A stretch of DNA of 64,000 nt from Undaria pinnatifida (GCA_012845835.1 JABAKD010000016.1:6101919-6165918); one strand, 5' to 3'. Shown: positions 22,001 through 34,370, counted from the first letter of the stretch. Notes: generated from the sequence alone by a model not told the origin. Program-made: numbers and translations.

Positions 22001-22609
22001 ACACACTGCAGAGAGGAGGCGGTGTACATTCCCATCCGGCACATAGTGCAGGGGGAGGGGAAACCAAGATAGAAAAACCAAGCTAACACGATGTTATTTT
22101 CAAACTCATACCGTGAGAGCGGTGAAAACGGGGTCTTAACGCAACGGAGGGCTAATAAACTCTGTGAACGAGCACGCACATGATGCAGACGATGTCTCGG
22201 CTGAGAAGGAATCAGACGAAACTGTTACGATGTCGCGGGCTGATACCGTAAGCCGGACAGAGGGAGGGGGCAAGTCACGTACAACTCTATTTATGCTAGC
22301 GGCGCGCATGCACAGCGTGCAAGCGAAGTTCAGGCTAATAAGGACCAAGCGAAACTACCATGGTTTCGGGGGTTGATACTATAAAGAAGCCTAGGGAGGG
22401 GGGGGGGGTCGTGAACAAACGACGGACCCGAGAATACTAGCAGTTGATGTCGTGAAACTCTGAAAATGTGGCCTACTGTAGAGCCGTTCCTACTCGAAGC
22501 TAAGCGACGAAAAATCGGGGAAGACAAAAGCCAAAGCACTTGGATCTCCAATCGAGAAGAGGGGACTTGTGCAGGGCGATATGACGCAAACAAGGGGGAC
22601 AACACGCCT
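19094..22609. repeat. LTR-element interior: G/A-rich diverged repeats
   Basis: No gene is seen. A motif of the form GGGCCATTGGTC-AAAGGCA recurs near 19605, 19690, 19800 and 19900, each time followed by an A-rich segment, as though a unit of roughly 100 bp had been amplified and had diverged. Related G/A-rich text with no coding sense continues to 22.6 kb. Minus-strand frames with repeated ALXPM- or FGPM-like peptides are translations of these units. Confidence 0.5.
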
Positions 22610-22950
22610 CAATAAGCACCTACGGCGTGCGCAGTGCAAAAAATAGAGGAAGGGCCAGAGCACATACCACGTATACCACAGTGGTAACAGAACAAATACG
22701 ACGCCTCAAGGATGATGTACGTAGTGCAAAAGGGTTGGGGAAGGGCTAAGACATATATGCCATAGCAGTAAGAATCCAAATATGACGCCTCGATAAGTAC
22801 CAATGACGTACGTAGTGCAAAAAGCAGAAGAAGAGCCAACATGGGCATACCACAGCGGGTTTGGAGACATATACGATGCCCAAACATGCACCTATTTCGT
22901 ACGTAGTGCAGAAAGCAAGAGAAAGGCCAACAAAATAAATACCACAGCGG
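22610..22950. repeat. Four-copy tandem repeat, unit about 100 bp
   Basis: Four diverged units each contain a GTACGTAGTGCAAAA-type block, an AGAGGAAGGGCCA-type block, an ATACCACAG block and ACGCCTC. Identity between neighbours is moderate. Minus-strand frames crossing it repeat the peptide FCTTYVIG, which reflects the array. Confidence 0.7.
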
Positions 22951-24399
22951 TTTCGGGGGCTGCGAAACAAGGGTACGCTAAACCGACGAAAGGAAACGAA
23001 AACACGGCAGGTTTGAGCCAAATTACGAAAACGGGGCAGGCTAAACTGGCACTAACAGGAAGACGGAACCATCACAAATTTTCGGCCTGGTTACGAAAAT
23101 GGAGCCAGCTAAATCAGTGGCTGGAAGGCCAGGGTAGCACACCGACGCAAGTACGCAAACATATGTGCTGGTCAAAAGTGGGACAACCCGAAAAGTCAGG
23201 GTAGCACACCGACTCAAACACGCGAACATACGTGCTGTTCAAAAGTGTGACAAGCTGAAACGTCAAGACAAAGAAGAGGCACCTTGAAAGTAACTGAACG
23301 AGAAAACCAAACCCAAAAGAGAAAATCGAGAAGCCAATGCGCACAAAACAAATCCCATGGAAAAAAAACTCAAGAAGGAACTCAAGAAACATGGTAAGGG
23401 GGAGAGACAACATGACAAAAGGGTAAGTGCGACTTAACGCGATAATACCCTGGCTGCAGATATCCCTGTCGCGTGGCGTTGTAGGCACGCCAGTCCGTAG
23501 GTGGTGCTCCGCGAAGACATGCAGTAGAGACGCCGTAGGTTGATCCTGGAACCGGGTGGTGTAGAGTTTGAAGAAAGATCCGATGAAACGCGGATGGTGG
23601 TCGTACTAGGGTGTGCTGCAGCACTCCGATCGCGAGACAGTTACGTCGTGGTGTTCGCGGAAGATGTGGTAGGAGCGCTGGAGACGGATGATGGTCCAGT
23701 AGAACGCGTTGAAGAGCTCCGAGCACGAACCGGTGAGGACGGATTGTTTGCGGACGATGCGGTTGGAGCTATTTGACGGAAGAAGACGAGGTTGCAGTAG
23801 CTCAATATGGTAGGTTGAAGAAGGTGGCGGATAGTGTACGCGGTGGTGGAATGTCCGTGTTCCGCAGCGTACATGTAGGTAACGCTGTAGTAGTCCTTTA
23901 AAGTGGGCCTGTGGAGATGCCTGCAGTTCTCGCGGTGGTGGAGTTCGCTTTGTACGCGGCGAGGATAATGGCGTGGTTGCTGGAATAGGCGGTAGAGAAG
24001 ACCCGAAGTTGCCGGCGATGGCTGTAATGCCGGGGCGGTTAGTAGCGGACTGAAGGAGCAAACCTACCGGCGTGGTGGCTGCAGGAGTCGGCGAAATATG
24101 TCCCCGCTGGTCGGTGCTGACGGCACGATGACGCCGGAGTTGGTGGTAGTGGCCAAGGAGAGGGCGCCTCGCCGCTGGTAGCGGTTTGAAGCGGCAGGCC
24201 CATCGGTGCATGGATGCAGAGGTCGGTGAAATAATTCCCAGATTGTCGGAGTAGATGGTGGCGACGACGCCGGGGCCGGTGGCAGTGGCCAAAAAACAAA
24301 AAGGCTGCCTTGACGTTGGTAGTGGCTTGAAGGAGAAAGACATCGCATGAAAAAGTCGCGGAAGACGGCGGTGGAGCTTAGGTGGAAGGCGAAGCTCTG
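22951..24399. other. LTR-element interior: no gene recognised
   Basis: Open frames on the minus strand (for example 23606-24343) are proline-, serine- and threonine-rich with internal echoes and no family motif. A short duplication containing GTCAGGGTAGCACACCGAC lies near 23129-23214. I see no retroviral domain. Confidence 0.45.
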
Positions 24400-24840
24400 A
24401 CGAAGGTGGAGCTCTGGTCGCGAAGCTCAGGTGACGACAGGTGACGACGAATCTCCGTGCAGGAGGAGCTGCGTTCGCGAAGTACAGGTGACGACGAAGC
24501 TCTATCGAAAATGGAGCTCTGAAAAAGGTGGATTTCTGGGCTTGAAGCTCGGGTGACGACGAAGCTCTGGTGAAAGGTGGAACTCCGGTGAGCGTGGAGC
24601 TCTGGTCTCGAAGCTCAGGTGACGGCGAAGCTCAGGTGACGTCGAAGCTCTGGTGAAAGGTGGAACTCCGGTGAACGTGGAGGTCTGGTCGCGAAGCTCA
24701 GGTGACGGCGAAGCTCAGGTGACGATGGAGCTCTGGTGGCAAAGCTCAGGTGACGACGAAGCTCAGGTGACGATGGAGCTCTGGTGGCAAAGCTCAGCTG
24801 ACGGCGAAGCTCAGGTGACGATGGAGCTCTGGTCGCGGTG
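24400..24840. repeat. Minisatellite of GAGCTCTGGT and AAGCTCAGGTGACG units
   Basis: Two short modules, GGAGCTCTGGT and AAGCTCAGGTGACGRCG, alternate many times. The most regular part is 24700-24830, where a unit of about 50 bp repeats almost exactly. Repetitive peptides such as SSPELRRHLSFATRAP on the minus strand are products of the array. Confidence 0.8.
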
Positions 24841-25239
24841 TTCGCGCGGCGATGGGGGGGGTTCGATGATCTTAGAAGTTTAGCCACAGTTACTGGCGAG
24901 AAAAACCGTAGTCGGAAGGGCAGTCCACAGTTTCCCGCGACGGCTGTGGAGCGATGACGGCTCCAGGAAAGTAATGGTCCGACGAAGAATGAGAAGGGCC
25001 AAAAAGGGATGCGCCAATGGTGGGCGCTGGGGAGAACGAAGGACGGCATGAAAGCCGATCCAGGAGGAGCGCCAGCGTCCTCGGCGCCTTTCTCGGAGCT
25101 GGCTAGCGAACCGAAGGCGATGTCATGGGCCGAAATGGACCCGACGGAGGTTTTGGCGCGGAGAAGGGGTCGACGGATTGTTTTGGTATGGTCCGCAACT
25201 GTGAGTTGCCGAAAGTATTACCAGCGAATCGTGGTGCAT

Positions 25240-25740
25240 GGGGCAGGAGGGAGGGGGTTTTAGCCCACCCAAGTCAATGCCTAACAGGAAGGGTGCGCGG
25301 TTTGCGCGTCGCCAGTGGATGGGGGCGGATAGTGATGGTGGGTCGAAAGGGAGGGGGAACTAGCTCACCCAAAACGATACCCGGGATGGAATGCTCGCAT
25401 CGGTCGACGTGGGCAGCGGAGAGGCCGAGGAAGGGCCCGATTTCTGGCTAAAAAGGTCCCATACGTACCAGGCTCGGGAGGTTCATGAGCCCGAGGCTAA
25501 AAAAAATAACAAACTCGGAAAAAGAGGGCGGTGGAATGGTAGAGGTGGGTCGTAGAGGAGAGGTAGCGAGCCCACCCAAACCGATAGTCGGTTCGAAACG
25601 CTCATACCCGGGAAAAAAAAATCAACTCAAACTCAGAAGATAGGAGCGGCGGGATGTGGTGGTGGGTTGGGAGGGACGGGGGAACGAGCCCACCCAAGCC
25701 GATGCTCGGCTCGGAGAGGTCATAACCGGAAAGGAACAAA
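25240..25740. repeat. Four diverged copies of a 100-170 bp unit
   Basis: Each unit has a run of G's, then AGCCCACCCAARCCGATRC, then a TCGGTTCG-like block and GCTCATA. Copies lie near 25255, 25365, 25565 and 25685. No coding sense. Confidence 0.65.
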
Positions 25741-26625
25741 ACCACAGGTTCAGATGATAAACCTATAGGAATGTTAGGGTAGGGGGGGGTGGCGACAGTG
25801 GCGTCACAGATATGCCTTCAAGGACGGGTAGGGGTTGCCTAGGTTCAGGTGGTGAACCTACAGGGTTGTTGAGGCAAAAGGGGGGTGACGGTATTGGTGT
25901 CGGATGGGGATTCGCGACCGTTGGGTTGGAGGGGAACTGTTCGGTGTTCACTGGCAACGGAAGCAGAATCAGTCGAGGTCGTCCGTGGTTGTGTCGTCGA
26001 GGAAAGCTGAAGGGCCGTTGGTGGCAAGGATCCGGTTAATGAAGGAGTAGCTAAAGAGCTGGGTCGGGAGCGATAAACCGCGGGTTTGTTGTGGTTGCGG
26101 GCAACCAGGGCACGCTGGTGGGTAAACGGAAAAGCTGGCCGGGAGGTACCGTCGGTGGCCTGGAACAGGCGGGATGGTTTGGGCCAGGGTAGCCGTGAAA
26201 AGGGGGCGGGAGGGGGTCCATCGTTTGTCGAAATGAGAACTAACCAGACCTTGAGCGGGAGGGCGGTTGCTTCCTCCAGATGGTCGGCGGAGACCGGAGC
26301 AAGGCGGCTCTGTGGTAACACGTCGGGGTGGAGAACGGCTTGGGGAATTCGGCAGGTGCGCCTCGGTGGCAATGGAGGGGGCCGGGAGAGAGGTGTTCTG
26401 TGGAAACCGGTCGCGTTGAAGGGAGGGGCGCGGCAGAGTTGTTCTGTCGCGTTGGAAAGGGTCGGAACGAGGTCGGTAGTAGGAGGGTTCGGCGAGAAAT
26501 GCCGAGACCGAAAGGGGATGACTCGTTTGCAACGCGGCTGGTTAAAGGAAAAGGCGGCTGCCAACCGAATAAAGCGGTTATTGCTCCTGCCTATGGATGG
26601 GGTTGTCAGTCTCGGGTGTACCGTT
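25741..26625. other. LTR-element interior: no gene recognised
   Basis: A minus-strand frame (25845-26993, 382 codons) is the longest uninterrupted frame in the element. It is rich in Pro, Ser, Thr and Arg, has no domain motif, and crosses the exact 207-bp duplication. The plus-strand composition is G-rich with few stop complements, so a long antisense frame is expected by chance. Confidence 0.45.
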
Positions 26626-27039
26626 GCCGAAGCTAGAGATACGAACTGGGAAGGCGGTGGTGGATGTCGAGGGTCGTTGGGTGGTGGGAAGGGAATAGTT
26701 TCCGGCGTTTGTCGGCCTCGGAACCATTGTCCCAGGTAGGTAATGAAGGAGCTCCGGCGTTTGTTGGCCTCGGAACCAATGTCCATGGCTGGTCCTAGGA
26801 ACGGTTCCGATACTTGGTCAAAGCCGGGAGCTGCCGAAGCTAGAGATACGAACTGGGAAGGCGGTGGTGGATGTCGAGGGTCGTTGGGTGGTGGGAAGGG
26901 AATAGTTTCCGGCGTTTGTCGGCCTCGGAACCATTGTCCCAGGTAGGTAATGAAGGAGCTCCGGCGTTTGTTGGCCTCGGAACCAATGTCCATGGCTGGT
27001 CCTAGGAACGGTTCCGATACTTGGTCAAAGCCGGGAGCT
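26626..27039. repeat. 207-bp tandem duplication, apparently identical copies
   Basis: Units 26626-26832 and 26833-27039 start GCCGAAGCTAGAGATACG and end CAAAGCCGGGAGCT. I find no difference between them. Within each unit a sub-block, CCGGCGTTTGTYGGCCTCGGA, appears twice. Identity implies very recent duplication or an assembly collapse or expansion artefact. The 207-bp period is divisible by three, so the antisense frame is preserved. Confidence 0.9.
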
Positions 27040-30000
27040 GCGGGGTCGTGGTGTCGCTCAAAATGTCGGTATCGGGCGAGGTCGGAAACTACTCCACACG
27101 GTGATAAGGAAAACCCGTAGAAGAAGAATCCAGAAGGGTGGCACTGCTAAAGGTTGAACATCCCAGAAGAGGTAGTCCGGTGTAGGCTGGCTGCGGTGAG
27201 CCGCCAAGCAGTGGTCAGTTGCGGCTGTCTGTAAGACTGTCGCGTGGCGATGGCGAGGGTGCAGCAGGCTGATCTAGAGAACATGCGCGGCTGGGTTAAC
27301 GTGATCGCAGAAGGAGTCTCGGTATTGTATCACCGAGGCTCTGGGAGGGTCTCCGTGGGTGGCGTTTACAGGACCGGGGCGAAGATACCCTGGGGGTCCT
27401 GTCTCCAAGCGGCGTTGGATGAGCAGGATAGAACTCGCTAGGAAATGCCGTACCTGTGGTCCGTGTCCACGCAATCCACGAGGGTTACGGGGAAGACGGG
27501 GCAGGGGGCTCAGGGCATATCCTGGTCAACTATGATCGCGAGTCTTCCGTCGTCATGACGGGACTGTCCCTTGGGCCCAGGGGCAGTGGTGTTGTCAACA
27601 CTGTGGCAGCGAGTGGGAACCCGTCGTTCGCGGGCCCACCGCTGGCACTTGAAAAACGCGCACGTCCTAGGACGAGCGCGGGTGGAGCCGCCGATAAATA
27701 GGCGAGGCGGGCTCAGGGTGCGATGGCCCAGAATTGGAAGCAGAAGTTTCGCGCTGTAGTCCGGAACCGCTGGTAGCCGTGGTCTTCGGCAAGTAGCGTT
27801 GCTCATCGGTGTAAGGCGTCGAGTGGAGCATCCCAGTAGGGCTCGACGTCTTGGCCTCCTCGCACCCACACCTCAAGACCATCGCTAGAACAAGGGGATC
27901 AGGCTTGGACAAGCGATATCGCATGTATGGGGCTGGGCGGGGGAGGTAGATTGTTGGGGGGCGGGGGCGTCGGTGGAGCTCGTTCTTTGAAAGTTGGAGC
28001 TGGAACCTCGTCCCGCAATTAGATGGCCTGGCGCTGGCAGTGCTGTATCGGTTGATCAGCGGGTAGCGTCCAGGGATTTTTGCCGCAATGGGTATCGGCC
28101 GGCCACGCTGTTGCTGTCGATGTTGTCGTCGTTGTCGCAGCAGTTTCCCGAGAAAGAAAGGCGATCATGGCGCTTTCGACCCAAAAAATAGGTGTCACGG
28201 CAATTATAACGAGCAGCGTTGGTTGTCGCGGGTTATTGCCGGGTAATAGCGCCGGGTTTACGGTCCGCGCGTTTCCGCAAATACCAAAAGTAAAAACCAA
28301 TATCCTGAAGTATACCCATACCTGGGTTGAGCGCACCAGAGGCGTAGCGGTGTTGCTACAGTGGGAGAGTGCCGCCGGCACGATGCAGACGTCAAGGAGA
28401 ACGCCCGAAAGCCAGCGGAGTGGTACTCGATGGCCAGGTAGTTGACAATGATGCTCGTCGCAGGTTGTGTCCCGTATCGCAATATATGGTGGTTGCGAGC
28501 CACCACTTTTTGCGGTCCGTGAGTCAGACGCAGGCGTCGTGGGCGTCACAATCCGGGTGGTCGCGACCGCCGTCGCGGCCACTACGGATAGGATGGCGTC
28601 TGCGTCGTTGGGCGACCTTGCTGTCGCTGTTACAACGGTCAATATCGGTGATGTAGGTGGTAGGCGGAGAAGAAAGGTGGCGTAGGTGGTAGTCGGAGAA
28701 GAACGGTGGTCTTGACCCGAGGAGTAGGTGATGCGGGGGGGGGTGCGTGCGGCGTTTTTGGGGGCTGGTTGGGCAGGGCGTGTGCGGCGTTTTAAGGCCG
28801 TGGATTCACGGGAGGGAGTCGGAATTGCAAGGAAATCATCCGAACCGGCAGATTACCGCAGACAGACCGTCTAACGATGCCGACATGAGTCGTAGTTGGG
28901 TAGGTACGACGTGGCCAATAACCGAAAAATATTTTACCGCAGACAAGGGTGCCTTTGGGTGCCGCCCGTTCGAGACCGTGGGCGCGCCGGATGCAGTTGT
29001 AAGCAAGTACCAGCAAACAAAAGCAGGGGCGATTGGGCGCAGGGGGTTAAGCGCGGTAGTGGGCGGGCGAATTTGAACCGTTGTGGTGATAGACGCGGCC
29101 GCGTGGGGTGGGCGGCTATGGGAGCCGGGGTTGGGATGTGAGCAGCAACGTGTCGGTTGGGGCGGTAGTCGTGGCTCAGATGGGGGGGGCAGGGCACAAA
29201 GGGCTGCAGTCGCGGTGGCATGATATTCGGCAACCACCGCGGCACTGGCCTGATGGATGCCGCTTCGGCGATACACGCTGTGGTAGTCGTCGCTGTACTT
29301 GCGGCGTTGTTGCGCTCCCCCACGGGAAAAAAATGACCTCTTGCCCTCAGGCGCTGAACAAAATCGCAGTCGTATCAGGTGGGCGTCTCTCGTAGAGGGA
29401 TCCGTCCTCCTAGTCTCGGCGTGTAAGGTGGCCGTACCAAACGTCGAGGGATCCGGTTTGACTGATATGGGTCGGGGTCAGTGGCGGTGGTGGAAATGCC
29501 GTCAACGACCCTGGCCGCTCCGGGCATTATTTCGATTTTATTGGAACATAATGACAAGGTCCTTCACCGTAACTGTACCACCCATGGCTACAGCAGGAGA
29601 AAAACGCGAAGCTCACTGTTCATTGTGAGGGTTTAGGGATTGGGTCCTGGTTGGTGCGGGACTTACCGCAAAGGTTGGGGGGGGATCCATGTTGGTCCGG
29701 AATGGATAGGGAGGTATCGCACGCACCGGAGTAGAGGGGTAGGATGCAGTACCAGTAGTTTTCGAACGTCACCAGGAAGACCGGAGGGTGATGGATGATT
29801 GTAGATATTCCCGGGGGAGGAGCGTGGTGCTCGGGAGATGGTTAGAACCACCGAGTTATCCAGTCGAAAACAAAACAAAATCAGACCTTACAACACGGAA
29901 AATATGTGTACCTCTTGTACCCGTCGATAACCTAAGCTATGTTTGAGGTTTCCGAAGCAAAAATCCGGACCTAAAAATGACGGTATACTTCGGGGGTGCA

Positions 30001-32862
30001 CTTTTTATAAAAATACCGGGGGGGGTTCCGCGTAACACACGTAGGATACTCGTGAAAAAGGGAGAGAGATGGCACTCGGAGCGTGACGCACTCGGGGTGC
30101 GGTTTTACTCAACCGTACTTTTGCTCAAGCACGATCCTAATACAGTTCGAGTCACTCCAACGCTGCATCAGGTAGAGGGGGTGCGTAACAGCAAACACGT
30201 AAGCCTCATAAAAATAGCTCAAACACGCGTGGGGTATTGAGCGTATTGACGAGGCTCGTGGCACGTTGAGTCTCCACCCTCACAGAGGTTTCCAAATAGA
30301 ACACAGTGCACCGTGAGAGGATTTTATAAAAAGTACCAATATGATATAGTGGGATGTTCGACATGTAGTACCGCCGTTCGCGCATTCTGGGGTTGAAACC
30401 CCTAAAAAAAATAATTCACCGTGACGGAGCACAATCATTGTCACTTGTGTAAGTCAACATTATGTGCAGCGCGTGTTGATGCTCGTGACAAGACGATCAT
30501 GGTTGCATGACCATTTTTGCAAGACGAGATGTGCGCCAGCATGATGAAGGCAACACGTGCATCATAGATAGCTGTACTTTTGTGATATTTCGGCACGAAC
30601 AACAAGAAGAAAAAAAAAAACACAGGGGGCGCGTCAGGGTTAATTTAGACATGCCAAACAAGTGTCCATATGGCAGAGAAACGGGGGGGGGAAGCATTTT
30701 CCGTGGTTGCTCGCAAAATTATTGTCAAGCAACTATTAGCAGAAAAGAATGCCTTCAAACCATAATAAATATAAAAGTAAAAAAAAAAAAGAAACAGTTA
30801 TCGACTTTCAAGCTTGCGCAGCAACATTACAATTTTGAGCAGCATAGACCCTGCTTTATCGTAAAATTGAAGCGGAAAATGCGTTGAAATTTGGTCATCA
30901 TCTACCCTGTATCACCAGAAACGGGGAAAAGTAAACTCGGTCGGGTGACAAAAATCGGGCAAATCTCAGCAGCGTCTACTCCACTTCATCATACGAGATG
31001 GGGCAGATGCGAGGGACTTTAATGCTTTTTGTCGCAAAAAAAAAAAAATGTTATCGTAGAGCCTGCTTTTGTTATGGCGTAAAAAGCTGGCCGAACGCGG
31101 GGGGGGGGATAATCCAATATTAGACTGCGTAGAGCTCGGGCACAACAAATATACTGGCAAAATGCTCTTACAGCAGACGCATATGGGCATGATAGAGCCC
31201 ATATGTGGCTCAAAACTGGTAAGAGGCACGGTTACTGCAGCATTTCGGATGATGTGAGCAGCATAGGGGCCGTGCGTGAGACAAAACCGACGGAATTCAT
31301 ATATGACACTAGTATCCTGACAAATTAAGGCAGCATAAAGCCTGTGTATAACAGAAGGCTGGCGAGATACACGTACTACAGCAGTATTTTGTCAAATTTT
31401 AACAGCGTAGATGCGATGCAATGGCCAAAATGTACGAAGTGTACGTTAAACAGCAGCATGGTGACAAACGGCAACATAGAGCTCTGTACCTCATAAGCTG
31501 GTAAGAATTGCACACTGGACAACGGTAATTTCGCCATAGCTGTGCAGGGTCCGCGTACGATATGTCTTTTAACTGGAGAGATGGTACGTCCGACACCACC
31601 AGTGTATAAAAACAAAACGAAAGTTTAAACGCAAAAAAAAACAGTACAAGTAGTAATTCTCCGAGACACGTGCTTGTTAACCAAGCAACAAACAAGCAAA
31701 CAAAGTAGCTATCAATAAATAAAGCAAACAAGGGAAATGCATCAAAACAAAAGAACAAACAAACCAGGGGCAAACCAAAACGACTTTGGGATGGCGGTGG
31801 AAGCGGGGTACTACTGAGAGTATCTGGACAAGACGCAACCGTGCATACAGGCCTGAAACCCTGGGAGTCAGACTCGGTACAACTCCGTACCTGGTGGGGG
31901 GGTAGGTATGCTACGATTATGAGGGTGTGCCACGCCCGTAAGGTACGTGTCAACCCATACGTGTGTACGTACCACTGCTGTGCTGTGTACGAGGTACGCA
32001 AAATATTTTTGAGCCGCTGTCTCACCAAAGGTACGCAAGCAAAAATATTACTAATACGTCGTACCCGATGCCAATCACACGCCGTAAAAATGACACCACC
32101 GGCTAAGTGTGCGAGCAGAAAAATAAAAAGAAAAGAAACGATAATTACGAAAAGCGGGCGTGGTACCTCCCTGGCACTTGTGTCTATCTCCTGCAAATGA
32201 GGGCCTATACCTCAATCAGTGGAGAACACAACAGAGAGCTCTCCTTTTGTTACGTGGTCCTTGTGGGGTCGCAGGGATTGGGTCGTTCTTGTACATACAA
32301 GTGTATTTTGGGGATGGTATAGCGCTTTTGGGGTGACAGACGTACTACTACAACAAACAGCAGGAGTACGGTGACACGAAAACGTCCAGAGATATCCCGT
32401 ACCGGAGGACTTGTATGTATTGACGATGTACTATACGCTTGATGCGAAGCAAAGGGAACAAAGGAGATCGTTTGTAGCACAATACCGGCGCAATACCGGT
32501 CGGTGCTATACCTACCTACGAGGGGGGGGTGGAATACGAGAGGGAGACGAGACGACTGCCGACGGCACTCAACTGCTTGTACTCGGGTCTATACTATATG
32601 ACCTATCTATGAGCTGTCAGGCGCCGCTCGTACGTGGTTGACACACGGAGGTTCGATATAAAAAGGGAGGCAAAAGAAAGGACAAAGAACACAAAAGAAA
32701 ACAAAACAAAAAATGACTCCATAATATGTTAATATAGTGTATATCCTGTCTCTCGCCATATATGTGGTTGCTCACATCAAAGGTAAATAGAAACCGAGAA
32801 GAGGCGGGGCTGTCGTTCCAAGCTTGAAGCTCACACGTCGTCAATTCAGCGAGGACGCCATT
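27040..32862. other. LTR-element interior: no gene recognised
   Basis: No gag, protease, reverse transcriptase, RNase H or integrase motif is visible in any frame. The left part (27-29.9 kb) is G-rich; from about 29.9 kb it becomes A-rich with long A runs and short G runs. An A/G-rich tract lies at about 32655-32712, more than 100 bp before the right LTR and so not in the classical polypurine-tract position. Confidence 0.45.
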
Positions 32863-33378
32863 TGTGAAGGTGTCGTGGTACCGGAAGGTGGGAGGGAAGG
32901 GACGCAGGGGTATCAGCTTCGCTTGGAGACAGCACCGGTTCTTCTTTATAGATTTCTCATTATTGGCGTTGAGCTATGACAAGCTCGAGGAGACAGGAAG
33001 AGGAAGAGGAGGAGAAGGAGGAGAAGGAGGAGGAGGAGCTGAGAGCACGGGGGTGGGATGAAGCTCACAGAGTTCGCTTCACCCCAGCATTGCTGCTGTG
33101 CTCTCTTCCGGACCTTTACCTACGGAACGTACAAGGAACGTTCTCCTGGATGTCCTATGTTCCCATGAGCGCTTAACGCGCTTACTTCTATCTATCTTGT
33201 CCAGAGGAGGAGCGTTCCATTTCCGAGAACGCTCTTGTGGTACAAACTAGCTAGATTCTACGGGTTATCCGCTTCACTCAGAATATTCCGTTTAAGAAAA
33301 CCTTCTTGTGGCCAATAGACCATAACTCTGCGGACTATCCTACCGAATCTATTGCCAGCTATACTGACACTCTATAAC
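32863..33378. repeat. Right LTR, 516 bp
   Basis: The same length as the left LTR, with three differences seen: C for T after GACAAG, G for A in GAGCTGAGAGC, and A for G in TTAAGAAAACC. It is followed directly by AATAC, the same five bases that precede the left LTR. Confidence 0.85.
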
Positions 33379-33474
33379 AATACAGAATATTATTAGTTAT
33401 CTTATACTTCGAAGTATGTTATTCTTAATACAGCATTCGAGAATTAAAGTCAGCTACTCCCCCCTCAAAAGAAA

Positions 33475-34370
33475 CACAAAGTCTGTGGGACACGAACCCA
33501 CGGTTCCAAATTGATACGCTGCTGCTGTCACTCCAATATTTAGAAATAAATAATTATATTTTCAGGACGTCAGGTGTGAGTTCGACGAATTTCGAGTCAG
33601 TACTCATATTTTGAAGCTGCTTGCTGGTACTTGTACTATGCTATGTGGGTAAAAACTGTTAATGGGAGGGGTCCTTTTCTTTTATAAACAAATGTTTTCA
33701 TCCACTACAATGATTGGTGTTAGTATTTTTACGTGAGGTGGGGAATTTTGATTTAATCTATCATATCTATTTCATAAATTTATTTCTGTAGTTTCCCTTA
33801 TATTGCTCCACCATATGTATTGATGGTTTACGGATGGATGGCTCGGTCAGGGATGTTGGTACTTGTGGTTAAGTGCGTAAGTAAGTTTTCTTCACCTGGG
33901 GGAGGTTTTATATTATTATTATATTTCATTTTTCACGATAATGGCGGGTTTTGGTATACATCGGGAGTATGAAGACAGTAGTAGTGATCTAAAAGATATC
34001 ATGTAGAAGTTCCACCCTAAAAATGAAAAAGTATTTAAACAAAAATACTGTCACCACAACTTTTTACATGTGAGCCTAAATTAATACGTTGTCACGCTAA
34101 CATAAAAAATAAAACCCCTAAAAAACAAAGACAAGAGTCAGTGAGCGTTACGTAATACGCTGTCACCCTAATATAAATAAATCCTACCCCCAAAACAATT
34201 AATCTATAATTAAATAAATTAAAAATATTAAAAGAAAAAAAAAACGGGAGTCGGTGAGCCTCGAATCCACGGTTCTAAATCGATACGCTGTCACCCTGAT
34301 AGAAAAAAACGATGGTCGGTGAGCCTCGAACCCACGGTTTTACAATGGTATGCTGTCAACCTAACACATT
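33475..34370 (-). repeat. Cluster of tRNA-derived (SINE-like) remnants
   Basis: Several minus-strand fragments read like the 3' half of a tRNA, with a T-arm around GGTTCGAGGCTC or GGTTCGTGTCC. They lie near 33480-33540, 34137-34185, 34243-34300 and 34310-34370. Two end CTCACCGAC on the minus strand, and most carry TGACAGC(G/A)TA upstream. None folds into a full cloverleaf, because the 5' acceptor and D arm are missing or diverged. AT-rich spacers separate them. They are best read as decayed copies of a tRNA-derived repeat. Confidence 0.5.
33548..33960. repeat. Local repeat, copy 2 (empty hAT site)
   Basis: This stretch aligns with the two pieces of copy 1. At about 33750-33760 it reads GGTGGGGAATTTTGA without interruption where copy 1 carries the hAT-like element flanked by duplicated GGAATTTT. 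It is therefore a natural empty-site control for that insertion. The right part matches weakly up to the point where the LTR element entered copy 1. Confidence 0.75.

Larger units (their letters stand above)
18578..33378. mobile_element. Large non-autonomous LTR retrotransposon (LARD-like), 14.8 kb
   Basis: Two direct 516-bp repeats, at 18578-19093 and 32863-33378, start TGTGAAGG and end CTCTATAAC(A). They differ at only three positions that I can find. The 5-bp sequence AATAC precedes the left LTR (18573-18577) and follows the right one (33379-33383); if the LTRs are taken as TG...CA, the duplication is 4 bp, ATAC. The interior of 13.8 kb has no gag, protease, integrase or reverse transcriptase motif on either strand. 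It is mostly strings of diverged tandem repeats. This is the architecture of a LARD, moved by proteins of another element. No clear PBS or polypurine tract borders the LTRs. Near-identical LTRs imply recent insertion. Direction of transcription is not determined. Confidence 0.8.

Noticed and set aside
23606-24343. 245-codon minus-strand frame as a gene
   Set aside because: Repeats itself internally, has no recognisable domain and lies inside the non-coding LTR element.
25845-26993. 382-codon minus-strand frame as a gene
   Set aside because: Low-complexity Pro/Ser/Thr/Arg composition, no motif, lies in a G-rich stretch that favours antisense open frames, and contains an exact tandem duplication.
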